In this document: in pieces, positions 1 to 5,420 of the stretch
Numbering within the stretch: position 1 is the stretch's first letter
Layout: every line of letters begins with the position of its first letter
DNA from: Deltaproteobacteria bacterium
GTDB lineage: Bacteria; Desulfobacterota; Desulfobacteria; Desulfobacterales; UBA11574
Direction of reading: 5' to 3'
Assembly: GCA_019313025.1 (NCBI GenBank)
Contig: JAFDCA010000355.1
Location: 1-5,420, forward strand
DNA: 5,420 nucleotides
Notes under the pieces: model-generated
The model's database searches: none
Told to the model about the DNA's origin: nothing
Seen by the model: the letters and a program-made list of their open reading frames with translations, nothing else
Translations under genes and position numbers: made by a program

Positions 1-69
1 AAAGGTCCACAGAAACAGACGAATTTCATCCTCGTAAACATTCAACCATTTTCCGATGGTTTTGAGCAT
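1..69 (-). CDS. 5' end of an unidentified gene, possibly a membrane protein (partial)
   Basis: An ATG on the minus strand at 69-67 opens a frame with no stop to the left edge, giving 23 codons that start MLKTIGKWLNVYEDEIRLFL. It has a good Shine-Dalgarno (AAAGGA, five bases from the ATG). This supports a real gene start although the frame is very short here. The first 15 residues are mixed and charged. The last visible ones (LFLWTF) are hydrophobic, as if a first membrane helix is starting. That pattern recalls multi-helix transporter-like proteins, but 23 residues cannot identify a family. The gene lies on the same strand as, and 161 bases downstream of, the SUMF1-fold gene, so the two could be co-transcribed. 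Confidence 0.6.
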   Translation of the reverse strand, partial: MLKTIGKWLNVYEDEIRLFLWTF

Positions 70-230
70 CAATGTCCTTTAAACCAAAAAGAGGAAATAG
101 AAAAGAGGAAAGAGGGTGCGGCTATATATTTGCTGATTCCTAATTCCTATTTTCTGAAATTAACATTTATCAGAGCCTATCTTTTGTGGAGATAACCATA
201 GCCTGTCTTCTGAAATCGGTACTTTACAAA
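70..230. other. Intergenic region with short imperfect direct repeats
   Basis: This gap separates the two minus-strand genes and holds no convincing frame. Bases 90-118 are strongly purine-rich on the plus strand (a polypyrimidine tract on the coding strand of the left-edge gene). Two short repeats occur twice each: TTCTGAAAT at 152-160 and 208-216, and an imperfect AGCCTRTCTTYTG (11 of 13 identical) at 174-186 and 200-212. I see no classical hairpin-plus-T-run terminator after the SUMF1-fold gene, so read-through into the left-edge gene is possible. Confidence 0.4.
75..80 (-). promoter_or_regulatory. Shine-Dalgarno of the left-edge gene
   Basis: Read on the minus strand, AAAGGA lies five bases before the ATG at 69. 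This is near-ideal strength and spacing, and it is the main reason to accept the truncated frame at the left edge as a real gene. Confidence 0.6.
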
Positions 231-1073
231 TTACGGGATCTCTCTAACCAGCCTGAGTCCTGTGGTTTGATACCGGGTTGCCGGATGACCGAAAGACCGA
301 TTGGCCGATCGGCATGAATGGCCGTATTTAAACCAGCTGCCGCCCCGGCGTATCCGCATGTTTCCAGATTCCGGTCCTTTGGGATCGATGACGGGTTTTA
401 TCCCGTAATCGCCGTACCAGTCCATGCACCACTCCCAGACATTGCCGTGCATATCGTACAACCCCCAGGAATTGGGGGTGTAAGTTTTTACCGGTGCCGG
501 TTGGTCGGTCTGTAAACCGATTGATCGAATATAAAGCTGGCATTCATTATTTTTTAGGTGATTGTTTCCATACATGGCTTTTTCACAATCGATGGTGTCG
601 CCCCAGCTATAGGCTGTGGATGTTCCGGCCCTTGCGGCATATTCCCATTCCGCTTCGGTGGGGAGTCGATATGTTCCTTGTCCCAGCTTATTTAGCCGTT
701 TGATGAATTTTATACAGTCAAACCAGGAAATCCGGGTCACCGGCATGTTGTCGGCACCCTTTTGAGATACCATCAACCGCTGTCCCATAATGGAATGCCA
801 TTGTTTCACCGTTACTTCAGTGGCTTGCATGTAAAAAGGCCGGGTGATGGTCACCTGGTGCCGTATTTCGGAGCTGCCTCGATAGGGCTCATTCGGCAGG
901 CTGCCCATGGTGAAAGTTCCGGGTGGTATCAGGACAAATTCCATTCCCAACGTGTTGGTATAGGTTTTTTCGAAGCCGTTAATAGAAGCAGAAAAAGATG
1001 TCACATATAAAACAGTGATGAATCCCAAAATTACCCGCGCAGTATGGTTCGGTATCATTGACATTTTGTTCAT
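231..1073 (-). CDS. Secreted formylglycine-generating-enzyme-like (SUMF1-fold) protein
   Basis: This 280-residue protein has the SUMF1/FGE-sulfatase fold almost end to end. In order: residues 40-58 NTLGMEFVLIPPGTFTMGS; 111-128 the PVTRISWFD segment; 135-150 YRLPTEAEWEYAARAG; 201-217 WGLYDMHGNVWEWC; 240-259 the RRGGSW...CRSANR segment; and a closing TGLRLVRE. A basic N-terminus followed by a hydrophobic stretch (residues 13-30) looks like a signal peptide, so the protein is probably periplasmic. There is no lipobox cysteine. True sulfatase-activating FGEs carry two catalytic cysteines just after GGSY. Here the first of those positions is Lys249, and only Cys254 remains, which belongs to the CRSAxR motif common in non-activating members. 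I therefore do not call it a sulfatase activator. Its substrate or ligand is unknown. Close in-frame ATGs exist at codons 4 and 6. Codon 1 has AAGGA upstream, but at a long spacing of 11 bases. No sulfatase gene is visible nearby. Confidence 0.9.
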   Translation of the reverse strand: MNKMSMIPNHTARVILGFITVLYVTSFSASINGFEKTYTNTLGMEFVLIPPGTFTMGSLPNEPYRGSSEIRHQVTITRPFYMQATEVTVKQWHSIMGQRLMVSQKGADNMPVTRISWFDCIKFIKRLNKLGQGTYRLPTEAEWEYAARAGTSTAYSWGDTIDCEKAMYGNNHLKNNECQLYIRSIGLQTDQPAPVKTYTPNSWGLYDMHGNVWEWCMDWYGDYGIKPVIDPKGPESGNMRIRRGGSWFKYGHSCRSANRSFGHPATRYQTTGLRLVREIP

Positions 1074-1137
1074 TTCAACTACGATCCTTAATTAAACTTA
1101 GGTTGAGGAATTAAAATTTTATATGTTTTTTTAAGCA

Positions 1138-1166
1138 TTTTTATTGATTTAGGTATATGATGTCAA
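1138..1166 (-). promoter_or_regulatory. Sigma70-type promoter for the SUMF1-fold gene
   Basis: On the minus strand a perfect -35 box TTGACA (1166-1161) is followed by a 17-base spacer and TAAAAA (1143-1138), which matches four of six positions of the -10 consensus. Transcription would start near 1131 and leave an untranslated leader of about 58 bases before the ATG at 1073. The match is by eye only, but the perfect -35 box, ideal spacing and AT-rich setting make it the best promoter in the window. Confidence 0.55.
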
Positions 1167-1301
1167 ATGGTTTTAAGAAAATACTGCCGAAATCGCAAAG
1201 TTTTCAATAAATTACTTTTCTTTTTTAACTATCAGCGGATTTTTGTTGATATTTCTTTGAACACGAAATACCTATTTTGAATATTCACGACGTCAACCTG
1301 A

Positions 1302-1315
1302 AAGATCTTGATCTT
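1302..1315 (+). repeat. Small inverted repeat in the cyclase leader
   Basis: AAGATC-TT-GATCTT is a perfect six-base inverted repeat with a two-base centre, ending 14 bases before the cyclase ATG and followed by an A-run. It could be a protein-binding site or a small hairpin affecting translation, or it could be chance. A second palindrome, GACGTC, lies just upstream at 1289-1294. The rest of the divergent region (1074-1329) is AT-rich. I found no convincing plus-strand promoter in it, although one must exist there or be supplied from elsewhere. Confidence 0.3.
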
Positions 1316-1329
1316 AAAAAAGACAGACG

Positions 1330-3414
1330 ATGAAAAGCCTGACCGCCAAATTCATTTTCTTTATTATCCTACCCGTTATTTTCGTTCTGTCGGCGTTGTC
1401 GCTGACAAGTTACCTGATGGCGCGAAGCCTTTTAATCGATCAGATGGAAAACTCCGGCCATAATTTCTTAAGGGCTTCGGCAGAGCAGATTTCAAGTCGA
1501 ATCATCCAGGTTCAGTCGACCCTTAAACTTCTGGCCATTACGGAAAACCTGGAAACTTTAGATGACGCCAAGCGTCAGAAATTGTTTGTGGCGCTCAAAG
1601 ATCTTCTCGGTGGAGCGGTGACATCGGTATTCATGGGATTTGCTGACGGAAAATTTATTCGAGCCAAAACAACGTTACTTCCAAAAGATTTCGATCCCCG
1701 AAAAAGACCATGGTACATCGATGCCATACAGCAGCCGCCCGGCATTCTGGATGGTATCACACCTCCTTATCTGGATGCCAGCACCCAACATCCCACCATC
1801 ACCATCTACCATAAAGTCCTTGATAATATAGGGGCACTGGTGGGCATCCTCGGGGTGGACGTGGATGTTGCCATGGCTTCAAGTAATTTGATTACCAGTT
1901 TCCCGTCTCTCGAAAAAGGACAACATATTTTGGTCAATGCCGATGCCGTTGTTTTACTCCATCCTGACCTTACAAAAATTGGGTTGGATATCGGTGCCAC
2001 CGGTGAAGAATTGGACATACAGCTATCCGAGGATATTAAAAATCCGAACCTGAAACATAAACAATACCTGGGCCGGCGAATGAACGACGCCTGGTATATG
2101 GGATTTTATCGCACCAAATACGCACGAATAGCGTTGGTTCTGATGGTTCCGGCGAAAACCGTCCTGAAGCCTCTCCATCGATTGACGTTTCAAATAGCAA
2201 CGATTAATTTATCGGCAATATTCGGTCTTTTCTTTTTATTGATGGTTGTTAGCCGAAAAATTTCGCGACCCATTATTGACCTGAAAAACTCCGCAGTCCA
2301 AGTGACCGAAGAGGGCCCTTACCGTGATGCTATAGAAGTAAAAAGCAGTGACGAGGTCGGGCAATTAACTGCAGCATTCAATGAGATGATGGAGGGATTG
2401 CGTCAAAGGGATTTTATCCGGGATACCTTCGGCCGGTACGTCACCAAAGAGGTGGTGAAAGAACTATTGGACACATCAGACGGGCTGAAACTGGGCGGTG
2501 AAATAAGAGAAGTCACCATTATGCTCAGTGATCTGAGAGGGTTTACCCCTATTTCTGAACAGTTGCGCCCTGAACAGGTCATCGAAGTTCTGAACAGCTA
2601 TTTGAGCCAAATGTCCACGATCATCGGACAATACAAAGGTACCATCAATGAGTTTATCGGCGATGCCATTCTAACGTTTTTTGGTGCACCGGTCAAATAT
2701 GGTGACAGCCCGGCCAGGGCAGTGGCCTGTGCATTGGCCATGCAGCTGGGTATGGAAGATGTAAACCGCAAAAACAAAGAAACGGGCCTTCCTCCTCTTT
2801 ATATGGGTATCGGCATCAATACAGGGGATGTCATCGTCGGAAATATCGGCAGTAAAGAACGCGCAAAGTATGGTGTTGTTGGGCATAATATCAATTTGGC
2901 ATCACGGGTGGAGGGGGCAACCATTGGCGGACAGATACTGATTACCCCATCGACCTATGAAAAGATCAAAGATGTGGTGATTGTCCGTACGGTTCGATCC
3001 ATAAGATTTAAGGGCGTAGAAGAGGATATCAATTTATATGATGTGATCGGCATGAAAGCCCCTTACAACTTAATGCTTCCGGATGAAACCGGAGAGGGGA
3101 CCCCTTTAAAGACATCGATTTCGGTGACGCTAACCCAAATGAAAGACAAAAGGGCGACATCGGCGGCCATGGCTGCAGAACTGACGCACTTTTCAAACCT
3201 ATGGGCGACATTGAGGGGCGCCGAAGAAGTTCCTCATTTCCAGGAGATTCGGGTCGATTTTATGGGCGAGGAAACCGATAAGAAGATTTATATGTATGCA
3301 AAAGTAGCAAACGTCACCCGTGAAGAAGACCTTTATGTGCATTCCGTGCAGATCTCTTATCTCACGCCCATGGTCACACAATTTATCAAGCGCTTGTCCG
3401 GGTCCGGGACTTGA
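1330..3414 (+). CDS. Membrane receptor class III nucleotide cyclase (Cache-HAMP-cyclase)
   Basis: This 694-residue inner-membrane sensor makes a cyclic nucleotide from ATP or GTP. The visible order is: TM1 about residues 8-32; periplasmic double Cache domain about 35-280 (RPWY at 126-129, PPYLDA at 145-150, GVDVDV at 175-180); TM2 about 286-307; HAMP about 308-360; a linker helix with FGRYVTKEVV at 367-376; cyclase domain about 388-575; and a further 115 residues of unassigned sequence. The catalytic set is complete: metal-binding Asp401 (SDLRGFT) and Asp445 (GDAI), and transition-state Asn522 and Arg526 (NLASR). At the two base-selecting positions it has Glu441 and Gly515 rather than the Lys and Asp/Thr of typical adenylate cyclases. 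This leans towards GTP, but the substrate is not settled. The ATG at 1330 is chosen because it keeps TM1 whole. Its Shine-Dalgarno is weak (only an A-rich stretch with AAGA). A palindromic element begins right after the stop codon. Confidence 0.93.
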   Translation: MKSLTAKFIFFIILPVIFVLSALSLTSYLMARSLLIDQMENSGHNFLRASAEQISSRIIQVQSTLKLLAITENLETLDDAKRQKLFVALKDLLGGAVTSVFMGFADGKFIRAKTTLLPKDFDPRKRPWYIDAIQQPPGILDGITPPYLDASTQHPTITIYHKVLDNIGALVGILGVDVDVAMASSNLITSFPSLEKGQHILVNADAVVLLHPDLTKIGLDIGATGEELDIQLSEDIKNPNLKHKQYLGRRMNDAWYMGFYRTKYARIALVLMVPAKTVLKPLHRLTFQIATINLSAIFGLFFLLMVVSRKISRPIIDLKNSAVQVTEEGPYRDAIEVKSSDEVGQLTAAFNEMMEGLRQRDFIRDTFGRYVTKEVVKELLDTSDGLKLGGEIREVTIMLSDLRGFTPISEQLRPEQVIEVLNSYLSQMSTIIGQYKGTINEFIGDAILTFFGAPVKYGDSPARAVACALAMQLGMEDVNRKNKETGLPPLYMGIGINTGDVIVGNIGSKERAKYGVVGHNINLASRVEGATIGGQILITPSTYEKIKDVVIVRTVRSIRFKGVEEDINLYDVIGMKAPYNLMLPDETGEGTPLKTSISVTLTQMKDKRATSAAMAAELTHFSNLWATLRGAEEVPHFQEIRVDFMGEETDKKIYMYAKVANVTREEDLYVHSVQISYLTPMVTQFIKRLSGSGT

Positions 3415-3609
3415 CGGGTTGTTGCCCAAACGTGAATCTTTTTGAGCGCTCATTGAAACGGTTTTTGTTCAGCAATCTTGGCGAAGTGAAAGAAAAGCGA
3501 TTCCAAGTGTTTGAGCCCCAAGGGCGAGTTTTGGAATCGTCTGGAACGAGCCTTAGATTGATCAAAAAATGTTTCAGAGCCAGCGAAAAATGATTTGGGC
3601 AACAGCCCG
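3415..3609. mobile_element. 195-bp palindromic MITE-like element with terminal inverted repeats
   Basis: The ends are 16-bp inverted repeats: CGGGTTGTTGCCCAAA at 3415-3430 and TTTGGGCAACAGCCCG at 3594-3609. They differ at one base, and the pair would be G-U in RNA. Pairing continues inwards: TGAAAC (3454-3459) with GTTTCA (3571-3576), TTTTTG (3462-3467) with CAAAAA (3563-3568), and CGATTCCAA (3498-3506) with TTGGAATCG (3531-3539). A GCCC/GGGC hairpin caps the structure near 3520, so most of the length folds on itself. TTGA lies directly outside each end (3411-3414 and 3610-3613), as a 4-bp target duplication would. The left TTGA contains the cyclase stop codon. There is no transposase, so the element would be non-autonomous, or else a long palindromic repeat of another kind. 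A 60-codon frame inside it is probably not a gene. As RNA it would form a long hairpin at the 3' end of the cyclase message. Confidence 0.65.
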
Positions 3610-3669
3610 TTGAGTTATTCAGGGACCGGCATGGTTTGATACTGTTACTATTTAAAATGCTCATTCAAT

Positions 3670-3675
3670 GGGGAA
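3670..3675 (+). promoter_or_regulatory. Likely ribosome binding site favouring the ATG at 3683
   Basis: GGGGAA lies seven bases before the ATG at 3683. The upstream in-frame ATG at 3668 has only TTTAAAATGCTCATTCA before it, with no purine-rich site. This favours the shorter protein start, which also places the first beta strand (NIGII) directly after Met as in RimK proteins. Confidence 0.45.
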
Positions 3676-3682
3676 AAAAGTT

Positions 3683-4567
3683 ATGAACATTGGCATCATT
3701 ACCGCCGAGGGCTACGATTATCCTCCCACAAAGCGATTGGGGGATGCGGCTGCTGAAAAGGGGCACCGGATTATCGTGGTGGACCCTATTTACGTGTGGC
3801 CGGTTTTGGTGAATGGTCGCCCTGAGTTGGCAGGGGAACTCGATATTTCAATGCTGGATGTTGTTTTACCGCGTCAGGGTGCAACTGTGAACGATTCCAG
3901 CCTGAAACTGGTTCCGCATCTTCATCATATGGGGGTTCCGCTGGTCAATAAGCTGGATGCCATCCGTCTGGCAAAAGATCAGTTTCTGACCCTTCAGGCC
4001 CTGTCTGCGGTTCATATACCGATTCCTGACACCGGATTCATCAACGCCTATGAAGGCTTTCAGTCAGTTTTGGCCCGGTTGGGTGGATATCCGGTGGTCA
4101 TTAAACAGGTCAGCGGCCGAGTGGGAGAAGGGGTCTTTTTGGTTAACAATGACCATAAGGCAAGGTTAATCCTTCATAACAATCTGGAGACCGGTAAAGG
4201 GATCTTGGTTCAGAGATTTATTCCACCGGAAAACAGACTCGACATCCGTGTTTTTGTCCTCGGCGGCAAGGTCGTCGGAGCCATGAAACTCAAGCCGGAT
4301 CCCGGAGATTTTAGATCAAATTTCCATCTGACACAAAAAAGCTGGCCTGTGGAATTGTCACCCGAGTGGGAAGAAATTGCGCTGAAGGCAACATCCGTCC
4401 TTGGTCTTGAAATTGCCGGGGTGGATTTAATTGTGGACAAAAGCGGGAAGGCCTACGTTATTGAACTGAATTATTCTCCCGGTTTCACCGGCCTGGAAGC
4501 AGCAACCGGGTTGGATATTGCCGGTCGAATCATCGATTATGTTGTTGAAACCTATGGCCAATCATAG
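3683..4567 (+). CDS. RimK-family ATP-grasp ligase (probable alpha-L-glutamate ligase type)
   Basis: From the ATG at 3683 this is 294 residues; from the alternative ATG at 3668 it is 299. Numbering here uses the longer form. Either length is close to RimK (about 300). It should be a cytosolic enzyme that activates a carboxylate as an acyl phosphate with ATP and joins it to an amine. The N-terminal pre-ATP-grasp lobe (to about 100) ends in VNKLDAIRLAKDQFLTLQ. ATP-grasp features follow: Lys146 in VVIK, a glycine loop SGRVGEG (149-155), a hinge VQRFIP (181-186), DIRVFVLGGKVVGAMK (192-207) and GDFRSNFH (213-220). The metal ligands appear to be Asp253, Glu266 and Asn268 (ELNYSPG), and it closes with GLEAATGLDIA. 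E. coli RimK has HRGG after the FRSN motif where this protein has HLTQ, and the glycine loop also differs. Addition of glutamate to ribosomal protein S6 is therefore not assured. A second ATP-grasp-like gene follows 198 bases later. Confidence 0.9.
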   Translation: MNIGIITAEGYDYPPTKRLGDAAAEKGHRIIVVDPIYVWPVLVNGRPELAGELDISMLDVVLPRQGATVNDSSLKLVPHLHHMGVPLVNKLDAIRLAKDQFLTLQALSAVHIPIPDTGFINAYEGFQSVLARLGGYPVVIKQVSGRVGEGVFLVNNDHKARLILHNNLETGKGILVQRFIPPENRLDIRVFVLGGKVVGAMKLKPDPGDFRSNFHLTQKSWPVELSPEWEEIALKATSVLGLEIAGVDLIVDKSGKAYVIELNYSPGFTGLEAATGLDIAGRIIDYVVETYGQS

Positions 4568-4591
4568 TGACTTAAAATTAAATTTTGTTGA

Positions 4592-4606
4592 ATTATTGGC
4601 AATAAT
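4592..4606. repeat. Small palindrome after the RimK-family gene
   Basis: ATTATTG-G-CAATAAT is a perfect seven-base inverted repeat around a single central base, 25 bases past the stop codon. It has no G+C-rich stem and no T-run, so it is a poor intrinsic terminator. A protein-binding site or chance in AT-rich DNA are both possible. Confidence 0.3.
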
Positions 4607-4625
4607 ACAAAAACAATCACAAAAA

Positions 4626-4696
4626 CTCGAAAGGACGAAAGCACGAAATAATAAATATTCTTTTTCGTGTTTTAAAAATTCTTGATTTCGTGATAG
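4626..4696. repeat. CGAAA / TTTCG intergenic repeat
   Basis: The left arm holds three spaced copies of a CGAAA unit (4628-4632, 4636-4640, 4644-4648), eight bases apart. The right arm holds two copies of TTTCGTG (4663-4669 and 4686-4692). CACGAAA (4642-4648) can pair with either right copy, giving a seven-base stem with a 14- or 37-base loop. The arrangement looks like a member of a dispersed intergenic repeat family rather than a terminator or a CRISPR. The remaining bases of the 4568-4765 gap are AT-rich and hold no convincing gene. A 63-codon minus-strand frame crosses this repeat and is judged spurious. Confidence 0.4.
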
Positions 4697-4765
4697 ATTT
4701 TTCAGGTTTCCGAATAGATTAGGATCTCCGCTTCGATACAACCAGGTTGTCAAGATTGGTACATT

Positions 4766-5420
4766 ATGTCAGATGTCTATTTTTCCAATTACCAATTGGA
4801 AAAAAACACCCACTATTTTTTGTATATCGGGTCGATCAAGAATTATGGCCTGAACATTTTTCTCAAAGACGCCCTTTCCAAAATATATAATCATGAATTT
4901 GATTTTATTTCGATTATTCAGGATGTTTTTTCACGATATCCCTATCCCAATCTGATAGTCGTCAATCCAATGGTCAAAGAATTTTCTCTCACGCTCGGCC
5001 GAAAAGCCAGTTGCAGAGTGCCCACAAAAAATTTCTTGTCGAGCGTTTCTAGCAATCGTTACGTTCAGGCACTGGTGCAAAAACTCCTTGATCGACAGAA
5101 AAGGCTCTACATTTATATGTATGAAAGTTTACCGGAAATGAATTTCGATCAGTTGCCCGGTGTTTACATCATTGGTCCTGACAGCAAAATCTCCGAAAGG
5201 CTAAACAGCAAAATATTTCAGTACGAAGCATGTCAGAATTTTCTTCCCATGGTGGACTTTCGCGTTTGTAATGGATTGCATGAACTTTTAAAGACAACGG
5301 ATGAACTCTGGTCTGACTGGACAGAAGGTATTTTCGTTAGCGAAGAATACAGTGCCGGCGGATTGAAAAGCATTGTTGCTCATCGTACGAATGATATTAT
5401 GGTGAAATTTAAGGATAAAG
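4766..5420 (+). CDS. ATP-grasp-like protein, N-terminal part (runs off right edge)
   Basis: An ATG at 4766 opens 218 codons with no stop to the right edge; an in-frame TAG at 4715 limits the start upstream. No strong Shine-Dalgarno is visible. The protein starts MSDVYFSNYQLEKNTHYFLY. About residues 1-140 look like an alpha/beta pre-ATP-grasp region (LIVVNP at 63-68, VYIIGP at 133-138). Then come ERLNSKIFQYEA (144-155) and PMVDFRV (161-167), which match the position where ATP-grasp proteins have the NDK...P element before the nucleotide site. GIFVSEEYSAGG (188-199) resembles the glycine-rich loop strand, and IMVKF follows at 211-215. The strand before the loop has no KP pair as in most ATP-grasps, so the fit is divergent. 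The metal-binding half lies outside the window and cannot be checked. The product and substrate are unknown; being next to a RimK-type ligase suggests amide-bond chemistry. Confidence 0.7.
   Translation, partial: MSDVYFSNYQLEKNTHYFLYIGSIKNYGLNIFLKDALSKIYNHEFDFISIIQDVFSRYPYPNLIVVNPMVKEFSLTLGRKASCRVPTKNFLSSVSSNRYVQALVQKLLDRQKRLYIYMYESLPEMNFDQLPGVYIIGPDSKISERLNSKIFQYEACQNFLPMVDFRVCNGLHELLKTTDELWSDWTEGIFVSEEYSAGGLKSIVAHRTNDIMVKFKDK

Noticed and set aside
318..1010. Plus-strand frames opposite the SUMF1-fold gene
   Set aside because: They are antisense to a protein with conserved motifs along its whole length, show no domains of their own and have no ribosome binding sites.
231..1073. Sulfatase-activating formylglycine-generating enzyme
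   Set aside because: The first of the two catalytic cysteine positions is Lys249, and no sulfatase is in the window. Only the fold is supported.
3411..3593. A 60-codon plus-strand frame starting MTGCCPNVNLFERSLKRFLF
   Set aside because: It lies almost wholly inside the palindromic element, overlaps the cyclase stop codon and has no ribosome binding site. An overlapping 92-codon frame on the other strand arises from the same symmetry. Both are probably by-products of the repeat.
3415..3609. Intrinsic terminator of the cyclase gene
   Set aside because: The structure is far longer than a terminator, has no T-run after the outer stem, and its ends and flanking TTGA repeats fit an insertion better.
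4626..4696. CRISPR-like spaced repeats
   Set aside because: The units are only five to seven bases long with spacing of eight bases, far shorter than CRISPR repeats and spacers, and no cas gene is present.
4562..4753. A 63-codon minus-strand frame across the gap between the ATP-grasp genes
   Set aside because: It reads through the CGAAA/TTTCG repeat and AT-rich spacer, has no recognisable domain, and its composition follows the repeat.
3683..5420. A GAK-type (grasp and kinase) gene set
   Set aside because: I considered it because it also contains an ATP-grasp protein, but the first gene reads as an ordinary RimK-type ligase and no HprK-like kinase is visible in the window.

Overview
The window looks like a chromosomal stretch from a Gram-negative bacterium with moderate GC. 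The gene content (a Cache-HAMP receptor cyclase, a secreted SUMF1-fold protein and ATP-grasp ligases) and the wording of the protein motifs recall Desulfobacterales/Desulfobacterota. That placement is an impression from family resemblance, not a measured result. No tRNA, rRNA, CRISPR array, phage gene or transposase is visible.

Layout. Two minus-strand genes fill the left side. One is the first 23 codons of a gene running off the left edge (69-1), with a clear Shine-Dalgarno. The other is a secreted formylglycine-generating-enzyme-like (SUMF1-fold) protein (1073-231), driven by a good sigma70-type promoter at 1166-1138. A 256-base divergent intergenic region separates them from a 694-residue membrane receptor nucleotide cyclase (1330-3414: TM, double Cache, TM, HAMP, class III cyclase, and an unassigned C-terminal domain). 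A 195-bp imperfect palindrome with 16-bp terminal inverted repeats and flanking TTGA direct repeats (3415-3609) begins directly after the cyclase stop codon. It looks like a MITE-type or long palindromic repeat. A RimK-type ATP-grasp ligase follows (3683-4567). After a 198-base AT-rich gap carrying a CGAAA/TTTCG repeat comes the N-terminal 218 residues of a second, different ATP-grasp-like protein, open at the right edge (4766-5420).

How the genes may work together. The cyclase should turn a periplasmic signal into cGMP or cAMP. The two adjacent ATP-grasp proteins suggest amide or peptide-bond formation, either on a protein tail or a small molecule. Nothing in the sequence shows that the cyclase controls the ligases, and the gaps between genes are too wide for a tight operon. 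The points most worth a second look are the palindromic element placed exactly at the stop codon, the guanylate-cyclase-like residues in the cyclase, its possible amino-acid-binding Cache pocket, and the pair of ATP-grasp genes.
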